Shown here: positions 36,535-42,520 of the stretch, piece by piece
Position numbering within the stretch: the stretch's first letter is position 1
Layout of the letters: each line of letters begins with the position of its first letter
Source: DATGIQ01 sp035295665
GTDB taxonomy: Bacteria; Planctomycetota; Planctomycetia; Gemmatales; Gemmataceae
DNA: 42,520 nucleotides
Assembly: GCA_035295665.1 (NCBI GenBank)
Contig: DATGIQ010000079.1
Span: forward strand, 1-42,520
Reading direction: 5' to 3'
Translations under genes and position numbers: made by a program
Notes under the pieces: generated by a model
The model's input: only the letters and a program-made list of their open reading frames with translations
Told to the model about the DNA's origin: nothing
The model's database searches: none

Positions 36535-38115
36535 TTACGCCCACCGCCGCGCTTCCATCACCTTGACGGTGACGAAGAGCCAGAAGACGGCTGCCGAGAT
36601 ATGGAACATCAAGTACCGGGGCGATAATGTTCCTTCCAGAGAATTGATCCACAGGTCCACATACGAGATCGAGGAAAGGATTGTGTACCCCGCGCTGTCG
36701 GGCGCCAGGGGGCGCTTCAGGAAGAAGACCATCAAGAGCGCGAGCATGCCCACCACCGTAAGGAAGAAGGCGATGATTTGGTTGCGCGTGAGGCTGGAAA
36801 AGAACAATCCCATACTCAGGAACCCCGCTCCGGTCGCCAGCAAAGCGAAGAAGAAACTCAGCAGCGGGTAATAGTCGAACGGCTGCCGGCCCTGGATGCG
36901 GAGAGCGACGAGGTAAAGTCCCCACGGCATCCAGACCACCATGTACAGGATGAGGGCGGCCAGAAACTTGCTCAGCACCACTGCCCCTTCACCGAGCGGT
37001 GCCGTCATCAGGACTTCAAGCGTTCCGGAACGGCGCTCTTCACTCAGCAAACGCATGGTCAGCGCCGGGACGACCAGGGTAACGCAAATAATCGGGAACC
37101 AGTCGATGATGTAAAACCGGATGACCGGTTCCACAAGCGGCGTTTCGCCCGGTTGCGATTGCTGAATGATCAGGTTGAGGAAAATGTAAAACAATAGCCC
37201 CGCAACCAATGTGAGGCAGAGCATGACGATGTAGGCGATCGGCGAATAGAAAAATGCCGTCAGCTCACGGCGTGCCAAGACCACCACCCGGTTTTCGGAG
37301 CAGAGCCCGGCCGAAACGAGTGCATACAAAAGCCCAAGCCCCATGAGCAGCAGACCGGCCGGTATCAGGTACGATTCGGAATGGGTCCAGCTGGCTACCA
37401 AGGAGCGAATCAATGCCACCAAGAAGACAACGACACCGACTGCTCCCACGCCGAGCCCCGCCCGGTAAGCCAGATCATCGGCCGTGCCGCGCATGCCGAT
37501 ATACGCCCAGAGATATGCCAAACCCAACACACTCAAGAGCAGTCCGTATGGGCCATGCTCGCCAAGGAGAAATGCTCGGGAAACGTTGCTTCCGATCAGG
37601 CCCGTAAGCGCCAAGGCCACGCCCACCAGTCCAAGGATGGCCACGGTCTTTCGCCGCCATGCCATCTCAGTCTCGTTATGGGCGAACGGCAGCAAAAAGA
37701 ACAGTGCCAGGGACAGGAACAGAAACCCATAAGGAAAGAACTGTGTACCGGGCGGACCGTTGATCGGCAGGACGGTGACGAGCACGGCCGCCGCGAGCCA
37801 GAGATAGCCAAGCATGCCGTAGGTCCGCCGGACTTGCACTTCCCCATCCACGGTGGCGTGAAACAGCAACAACGCCAACCCGGTCACGCTGCACAGGCTT
37901 CCCCAAATGGGGCCAACCCAGCTTCCCCTTCCCAAGGCCGTCGCGATGAGAGCCACGCTCCCCACGGTCACGAGCAGCAAACCAGTCAAGCCGAGCCACC
38001 GTGCGACCGTGGGATCTTCCGCGCGGACAACAGAGGGCGCAACTTCCCGCGCCGGCCGCCAAAGGTCCGGGGTTGCACTGCGTTCTAAGTTTTCGGTGAT
38101 AGCCTTGCTTGGCAT
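36535..38115 (-). CDS. ABC-2 type permease with extra N-terminal membrane domain
   Basis: A 526-residue integral membrane protein. The C-terminal half (from about 270) is a normal ABC-2/GldF-like permease. It opens with VVVLARRELTAFFYSPIAYIV and carries the conserved FPIICVTLVVPALTMRLLSEERRSGTLEVLMTAPL. The first 270 residues add roughly seven further hydrophobic segments (LTGLLLVTVGSVALIATAL, WLAAAVLVTVLPI, FLFLSLALFFLLPF and others) that the standard permease lacks. This looks like a fusion or a long lineage-specific extension. The start (MPSKAITENLERS) is in the first 41 bp after the ATPase gene. It is the second gene of the ATPase-permease-GldG-DUF4340 operon. Confidence 0.9.
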   Translation of the reverse strand: MPSKAITENLERSATPDLWRPAREVAPSVVRAEDPTVARWLGLTGLLLVTVGSVALIATALGRGSWVGPIWGSLCSVTGLALLLFHATVDGEVQVRRTYGMLGYLWLAAAVLVTVLPINGPPGTQFFPYGFLFLSLALFFLLPFAHNETEMAWRRKTVAILGLVGVALALTGLIGSNVSRAFLLGEHGPYGLLLSVLGLAYLWAYIGMRGTADDLAYRAGLGVGAVGVVVFLVALIRSLVASWTHSESYLIPAGLLLMGLGLLYALVSAGLCSENRVVVLARRELTAFFYSPIAYIVMLCLTLVAGLLFYIFLNLIIQQSQPGETPLVEPVIRFYIIDWFPIICVTLVVPALTMRLLSEERRSGTLEVLMTAPLGEGAVVLSKFLAALILYMVVWMPWGLYLVALRIQGRQPFDYYPLLSFFFALLATGAGFLSMGLFFSSLTRNQIIAFFLTVVGMLALLMVFFLKRPLAPDSAGYTILSSISYVDLWINSLEGTLSPRYLMFHISAAVFWLFVTVKVMEARRWA

Positions 38116-38156
38116 GATCGAAATATCCCCAAGTCGTCGAAGGAAATGTTCAGTCT

Positions 38157-39170
38157 CTACTCGTTCCGTCCAGCCAATGCGCCTTCACTGCTCGAAGCCC
38201 CGTCCGCCTCGCCGGGCAGCTCGGAGGAAGGGGTGAGGTAGGCGTCTTCATCGCGCATCACGACGTCAATGAAGTGGTCTTCCAGTGTCCGACGCCGCAG
38301 ATCGAGCCGGCGGATGGTCCACCCATTCTTGACGATGCGCTGCGAGATCGTTTCGCGCAAATCGCGATGCTGGTGCGTGCGGATTTCGAAACCCACTAGG
38401 CCATCGCCCAACGGCTGCGGAGCAACCTGGGCCACCCCCTCTGTGGTCCGCAAGACATTATGGACCTGTTCCGCGGGGCCGCGCACTTCCAGCACAATGA
38501 CGGCCTCATCCGTGGCCAATTCCGATAGTTTCTTGTCCAGGCCAATGTGGCCTGCGTTCACGATGATCACACGGCGGCAGACCGCCTCAACCTCGGAAAG
38601 AATGTGGGTTGACAGCAGAATCGTGTGCTGCTCGCCCAGCTCGCGGATGAGGTTCAAGGTTTCTCGGATCTGGAGCGGGTCGAGGCCGGTTGTCGGCTCA
38701 TCCAGGATCAAGATGGGCGGGTCGTGCACCATGGCATCGGCCAAGCCCACGCGCTGCCGATAACCTTTCGACAGCGTATTGATCAGCCGGCGGCGAACTT
38801 CGCGAATGCGGCAGCGGCCCAGGCAATAATCAATCCGCTGCGGCCGCTGTTTCCGATCGACCCCTTTAAGCTTGGCCCGAAAATTCAAATACTCCTCCAC
38901 GCGCATCTCGGCGTAGAGCGGCACGCTCTCCGGAAGATAGCCGATGTTCCGACGGACATCCATCGACTCCGTGCGGACATCGTGCCCGGCCACCCGGGCC
39001 GTGCCGCTGGTGGCTGGAAGATAAGTGGTCAACACGCGCATGGTCGTCGTCTTGCCGGCACCATTGGGGCCGAGAAAGCCGACGATTTCCCCTTGCGCCA
39101 CGGCAAAGGTCACTTCCGATACAGCCAAGACAGGGCCGAAGTACTTGGTAAGGTTTTCAACCTGGATCAT
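38157..39170 (-). CDS. ABC transporter ATP-binding protein (GldA-like)
   Basis: A 337-residue ATPase. The Walker A motif is GPNGAGKTT (34-42), the Q-loop region is RRNIGYLPESVPLYAEM, the signature is LSKGYRQR (133-140; the LSKGYRQRV form is usual in GldA/CcmA-like exporters), Walker B is ILILDEP (153-159) followed by TTGLDP, and the H-loop is STHILSEVE. The C-terminal 100 residues are the regulatory extension of this group. They are followed by a Glu/Ser/Ala-rich tail. It begins the operon; the permease starts 41 bp after its stop. The nearby promoter candidate is at 39277-39307. Confidence 0.94.
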   Translation of the reverse strand: MIQVENLTKYFGPVLAVSEVTFAVAQGEIVGFLGPNGAGKTTTMRVLTTYLPATSGTARVAGHDVRTESMDVRRNIGYLPESVPLYAEMRVEEYLNFRAKLKGVDRKQRPQRIDYCLGRCRIREVRRRLINTLSKGYRQRVGLADAMVHDPPILILDEPTTGLDPLQIRETLNLIRELGEQHTILLSTHILSEVEAVCRRVIIVNAGHIGLDKKLSELATDEAVIVLEVRGPAEQVHNVLRTTEGVAQVAPQPLGDGLVGFEIRTHQHRDLRETISQRIVKNGWTIRRLDLRRRTLEDHFIDVVMRDEDAYLTPSSELPGEADGASSSEGALAGRNE

Positions 39171-39249
39171 GGATCCGCCTCATGAGCCCGCGGCCGAGCT
39201 ACCGCGGCAGAAATGCAAGAACTCCCGGACCACGTGCCTCTCCGAAGCG

Positions 39250-39276
39250 GCGTAAGCCGGAAGCTCTTTCTTACGC
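39250..39276. repeat. Inverted repeat GCGTAAG-13-CTTACGC
   Basis: GCGTAAG (39250-39256) and CTTACGC (39270-39276) are exact reverse complements. The right arm abuts the candidate -10 box of the ABC operon, so it lies around the predicted transcription start. It could be an operator or a leader hairpin, or the 3' hairpin of the GTPase transcript. Seen directly; the role is inference. Confidence 0.5.
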
Positions 39277-39307
39277 ATTATATTATTACGGTCATCGGCA
39301 CCGGCAA
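39277..39307 (-). promoter_or_regulatory. Candidate sigma-70-like promoter of the ABC operon
   Basis: On the minus strand TTGCCG (39302-39307) is followed after 19 bp by TATAAT (39277-39282), about 105 bp upstream of the ATPase start at 39170. The -10 is perfect to consensus in a GC-rich context. The spacer is two bases longer than ideal, so confidence is limited. Confidence 0.35.
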
Positions 39308-39335
39308 GTTCAGTGCCTCGTTTATCTACCGTCAC

Positions 39336-40898
39336 TCAGGGCGCGGTCCCCGACCGAGCGGCCTGCCAGAGCTGGACGCCGATCTGCTGCCCGGCGGCCA
39401 AGAGTTGCTGAAACACCTTCCGAATTTTTCCGGCGTCGGCTTCGGCCTTGAGACAACGCAGCAACGCCACGCTCTTGGCTTCGTCCAAAAGCTCGACCAT
39501 GGTGGGCAGGAGCCATTCTTCGATCCCGTACACCCTTCCTTGCGCCGTACATACCGGCACGCAGCCTACCAGGTATTGGCCGAGTTGTTCTCGCACGGTT
39601 GCGTGAGCTTGTTGAATCTGCCGCTCCTTGGGCTGTTCCGGCCGCTCCCAATGGTAGGGCGGAGCCCACTCCATGGCCGGCGAGAGCAGGTCCATATGGG
39701 TTAAGACTCCCAGGATCGGCGGCATCTTCAACGCAGGATGAGAGCGAAACCAGGATTGCAGTGCTTCGAGCATCTCCACATCCGCTTGCCGCGCCGGATT
39801 GCGGGCGTGGAGCACCAGGCAGACCAAATCGGATTGCTGGACGGCTTCCTGCGTTGCTTTAACCTGGTCCTCTTTGGGACCAGTATGGCCGTACCCGACC
39901 GTGTCCAGGAGTACAAAACGGGCCGACATCCCCTCCGGCTGGAGCTGATAGCGCGTGATGGAACTGGTCATGGGGAGGACATCGGTCTGCGCTTGCTGTT
40001 CTCCTAGAAGAGCATTGATGAAGCTCGATTTGCCCGACTTCACTTGCCCCATCACGGTGATCGTCACCGGCTGCACCGCAGGTTCTGGCCGGGTTTCGCC
40101 GGCCAGGGCTTGTCCATCCGATGGTTGGCCCTGCACCAGTTCGCGGTACCGTTCGACGCCGACGCGCAGCCGGCCGCTGTTGACCTCGATGAGGTATGCA
40201 CCCACGCGATGGACATAGGCAGTGTAAAACCAAACCAGAAGGTTTTGCTGAAGCATCTGCCACGGCCGCGACACACCCACCTGACTGGCAGCATACCGTA
40301 AGCCGGTCTCCACCGGCGAAAACAACGCTGCAACGAGCCAATACACCGTGTTCGCGGTCTGATACCAATCCGCGGCCTTCCGAGCTTGACGCAGATGGTT
40401 GATGGTCAACAAATGTCCGCCGGGTAAATACTGATCGACGAGCTGGGCGAGATCATGGGCCGCCAGCTCGACCACGGCCAGGATTTCGGGGATGGTTAGC
40501 TGGGCGATCGGATCGGTCGCACCAGGATGGTAGGACCGAGCTAGCTCCAAGGCCATTTCCTGGGCCGTGTCCACATAGAAGGAGAATTCCAGCAGCCTAT
40601 CGGGGGGAAGCTCGCCACTCCGTTGAGCGCGGGCTTCGACCAATTGCCACGCCTGCCGGTCGCGCTCGGTGCTTGCAGCCGGCGGGCTAAAATCGGGACG
40701 GCGAAGAAGGCTTTGCTTGCGGGCCCAGTACCAGCCGAGGGCGTAGGCGGCGGCCCAGCAGGCAAACATCGGCCACCAGGCGGCAAAGCCCCAATGCCGC
40801 TCCCACAGAAAATACGAACCGAGTCCTGCGAGGAAGACCACGGGAGCAGCCGCAAGCAGTAGCAAGACCAGGACACGCCAATGGCTCATGCTGACCAT
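39336..40898 (-). CDS. Membrane-anchored GTPase
   Basis: A 520-residue P-loop GTPase. The N-terminus has two hydrophobic segments (VLVLLLLAAAPVVFLAGLGS, about 9-28, and a second at about 34-57), so the enzyme is held at the membrane. A 220-residue helical region follows. The GTPase domain starts at about 278: G1 is GQVKSGKSS (284-292), a Thr for G2 lies in MTSSITRY, G3 is DTVGYG (about 334) and G4 is LTHMD (about 400). It belongs to the TRAFAC Era-like class of 50S-ribosome-binding-type GTPases by motif only; the cellular role is unknown. The start may be the ATG at 40898 or the one nine bases later. It begins 7 bp after the end of the second GTPase gene, so the pair is almost surely one operon. 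Confidence 0.85.
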   Translation of the reverse strand: MVSMSHWRVLVLLLLAAAPVVFLAGLGSYFLWERHWGFAAWWPMFACWAAAYALGWYWARKQSLLRRPDFSPPAASTERDRQAWQLVEARAQRSGELPPDRLLEFSFYVDTAQEMALELARSYHPGATDPIAQLTIPEILAVVELAAHDLAQLVDQYLPGGHLLTINHLRQARKAADWYQTANTVYWLVAALFSPVETGLRYAASQVGVSRPWQMLQQNLLVWFYTAYVHRVGAYLIEVNSGRLRVGVERYRELVQGQPSDGQALAGETRPEPAVQPVTITVMGQVKSGKSSFINALLGEQQAQTDVLPMTSSITRYQLQPEGMSARFVLLDTVGYGHTGPKEDQVKATQEAVQQSDLVCLVLHARNPARQADVEMLEALQSWFRSHPALKMPPILGVLTHMDLLSPAMEWAPPYHWERPEQPKERQIQQAHATVREQLGQYLVGCVPVCTAQGRVYGIEEWLLPTMVELLDEAKSVALLRCLKAEADAGKIRKVFQQLLAAGQQIGVQLWQAARSGTAP

Positions 40899-40905
40899 CC
40901 CCGCG

Positions 40906-42102
40906 CTACGGTTTTCGGAACGATTTCCAGGTCCGCTCCGCCACGGCGAGCTGCTCCTGGTAATAGCGGCGCAGATCCTCCGGCTGTGGAACGTGGCCCT
41001 GATGAATGGCGCTGTAGTAGTAGCAGAATGCCTTGCCCAGCGCGAACGTCGAGGCTCCAGCCATCACCCCGCCCGCCACCGAACCTACGTACGGAATAAA
41101 TTTCACCACTTCTCGGGACGCCTGCCGAAAGAGAACGCCCAGGCCAAGCGTGCTGGCCAATTCCAGGAAGCGTGTGCCGCTCAAGGGCTGCCCATAGAAC
41201 CGGGCCAAGTGGTAGATCATCCGCGATTGGATGCCGGGCAGGATGAGCAGATCGAGCCAGGGAACGGGAATCGCGCCGGCCGTCGCAGCCAGCGTGCTGT
41301 AGCCCAGGATGCGCGGTAACGCTTGCCGGGCGTAAAGGTCTTGCAATTGCCGGGTTAGCTCGTCCAGGGTCAGCAGGGTATGCCGATACGCACCGGGCAA
41401 CACCTCCAGAAGCACCTGCTTGAGCTGCTCGCCGCCGTAGGTCGGATTGGCAAAGCCCTCTTCTGGCCGCGTCAGATCGACCGGCACGGCGCGGTCTACA
41501 AGTCCTTGAAATCTGTCTTCTTGTTCCCGGAGACTTCGGAGAAGGGGTTCGGGCACCTGTTTCGAATCCTGCTTCACGTATCCGTTCGCCTCCGCATCCG
41601 GAGCCGAGCTCATGAATGGGTAGGGTTCGGTGTGTTGCTGCTGCGGGTAAGCCTCGTGGAGGCAGGTGAGGACCAGCACGATGGGTCGTGCCGGCTTCGA
41701 TTTGCGGATCCGGCGCAGATGTGCGAGCATCCGTTGTTGCGAGTGATCGAGCACTTTGACCGTCACGACAACTACGTGGGCCAGGTCGTGGAACCGGGCC
41801 ACATCCTCCGCGGCATCATAACCGGGCTCGTCCATGCCGCGCGTATCAAGGAACGTGAGCAGGGGTGCATCGGCCGTCGGAAATTGGTATTGCCGCGAGT
41901 AACGCGTGCATGGCTTGAATCCGTGTCCGATCTCCGCGTCGTCGGCTCCGGTCAAGTATTTGATCAAGGAGGTTTTACCGCTCTGTGTCTTGCCAAAGAG
42001 CCACATGACGGGGACGGGGGTCCGCTCTTTCAGAAGATCCAGTCGCTGCTGGAGCTGAGCGTCCCGGCGGGCTGAAAACCAGTGTCGCACTTTGTCGAGC
42101 AT
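40906..42102 (-). CDS. GTPase with DUF697-like C-terminal domain
   Basis: A 398-residue protein. G1 is FGKTQSGKTS (36-45) and G3 is FLDTRGMDEPG (85-95). At the G4 position there is LVLTCLHEAY rather than N/TKxD, so guanine specificity is less clear. The C-terminal part (about 265-375) resembles DUF697, with hydrophobic stretches LAATAGAIPVPWLDLLILPG and VAGGVMAGASTFALG, like the membrane-associated YcjF family. This suggests a GTPase that docks at the inner membrane. It is encoded directly upstream of the membrane-anchored GTPase. The two GTPases are not close paralogues. Confidence 0.85.
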   Translation of the reverse strand: MLDKVRHWFSARRDAQLQQRLDLLKERTPVPVMWLFGKTQSGKTSLIKYLTGADDAEIGHGFKPCTRYSRQYQFPTADAPLLTFLDTRGMDEPGYDAAEDVARFHDLAHVVVVTVKVLDHSQQRMLAHLRRIRKSKPARPIVLVLTCLHEAYPQQQHTEPYPFMSSAPDAEANGYVKQDSKQVPEPLLRSLREQEDRFQGLVDRAVPVDLTRPEEGFANPTYGGEQLKQVLLEVLPGAYRHTLLTLDELTRQLQDLYARQALPRILGYSTLAATAGAIPVPWLDLLILPGIQSRMIYHLARFYGQPLSGTRFLELASTLGLGVLFRQASREVVKFIPYVGSVAGGVMAGASTFALGKAFCYYYSAIHQGHVPQPEDLRRYYQEQLAVAERTWKSFRKP

Positions 42103-42202
42103 GGCCGGTGATGGAGGCTCCTGTACCCAGCGGGGAGAGCTGGCGGCAGATGCTGCATGTCCGGTTGGGGCTGTCGGCTCGGACTACCGTCTCTCCACCG
42201 TC

Positions 42203-42234
42203 ATTATACGGCTGACGCACGATCCACTATGCAA
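42203..42234 (-). promoter_or_regulatory. Weak candidate promoter of the GTPase pair
   Basis: TATAAT on the minus strand at 42203-42208 lies about 95 bp upstream of the GTPase start at 42102. The best -35 (TTGCAT, 42229-42234) is 20 bp away, which is too far for a strong sigma-70 promoter. The -10 is good, the pair is not. Confidence 0.25.
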
Positions 42235-42298
42235 CGCTGCCTTTGCGTTGTAGCATACATTCAACACAAGGCAAATGAGGCGCCCGGGGTAACTGCTG

Positions 42299-42520
42299 GT
42301 GTTTGGCTTCGATACGATCGAATATGCGAGCCTGACGGATGTAGGGATTCGGCGCAGCCATAACCAAGACGCCCACGCGACTCTTCTGGCTGGCGACGAA
42401 CAGCAATGGCAGGAGCGGGGCCACCTCTTCGTTGTCGCCGACGGCTTCGGCGGAGCGCCTGCCGGCGAGCAGGCCAGCGCGATTGCCGTCGAGTCAATCG
42501 AGGACTTCGTGGCAAATACG
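42299..42520 (+). CDS. PP2C-type Ser/Thr protein phosphatase, 5' part (runs off right edge)
   Basis: The frame opens at a GTG (42299), directly after an in-frame TAA and CTG CTG, with CGGGG upstream as a weak ribosome site. The 74 visible codons read VFGFDTIEYASLTDVGIRRS, HNQDAHATLLAG, then LFVVADGFGGAPAGEQASA and ESIEDFVANT. The pair DVGxRRSHNQDA and VADGFGGxxxGExAS contains the two metal-binding aspartates of PP2C/Stp1 phosphatases (the usual form is VADGMGG). It is divergent from the GTPase pair. The rest lies outside the window. Confidence 0.85.
   Translation, partial: MFGFDTIEYASLTDVGIRRSHNQDAHATLLAGDEQQWQERGHLFVVADGFGGAPAGEQASAIAVESIEDFVANT

Overview
The window (42,520 bp, GC-rich) looks like chromosomal DNA of a planctomycete, probably of the Gemmataceae/Gemmatales type. 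The clues are lineage-typical families found together: a DUF1559 pilin-like protein (FTLIELLVV N-terminus, H...FADGSV C-terminus), an ECF sigma factor with a membrane-anchored C-terminal domain, several sulfatases, a giant surface protein with the LEDRCLLS N-terminal motif and a DUF4214 tail, and a GldG/DUF4340 ABC system. No tRNA, rRNA or CRISPR array was seen. The taxonomic call is inference.

Left part (1-8168): the 5' part of a secreted BNR/VPS10-like repeat protein runs off the left edge on the minus strand. Next is a tight minus-strand operon aceE-aceF-lpd for the pyruvate dehydrogenase complex with a homodimeric (E. coli-type) E1. Divergent from aceE is a protein made of three tandem YbjQ/UPF0145 domains.

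8193-11321 is a complete urate-to-allantoate cluster: urate oxidase (minus), divergent from allantoinase, OHCU decarboxylase and 5-hydroxyisourate hydrolase (plus). 11546-17595 is a plus-strand set for the cell surface or envelope: a 1,145-residue protein with two seven-bladed Vgb-like propellers, three PKD-like domains and DUF4214; a DUF4331 protein; and an exported TPR protein.

17621-23559 is a scar. A sulfatase gene is present only as its 3' part (17621-18180) and its 5' part (about 23384-23559). Between them lie an IS66 left-end remnant with the first codons of tnpA (18181-18261), a DUF1559 gene with an in-frame TGA, an ECF sigma gene with a C-terminal SnoaL/DUF4440-like domain, and an IS66 tnpB/tnpC remnant with three frameshifts. 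The two IS66 remnants are in opposite orientation and bracket the sigma/DUF1559 pair.

23571-31771 is a minus-strand housekeeping stretch: def, fmt, a possible small TTG-start gene, miaB, glnE and an intact sulfatase. 32041-39170 is a four-gene minus-strand ABC operon (ATPase, permease, GldG-like, DUF4340), with a perfect 18-bp inverted repeat just past its end. 39336-42102 encodes two different GTPases back to back (one with N-terminal membrane segments, one with a DUF697-like C-terminus). The right edge holds the start of a divergent PP2C-type protein phosphatase.

Many starts were moved inward from the longest open frame to an ATG, GTG or TTG preceded by a Shine-Dalgarno sequence; these choices are explained per gene.
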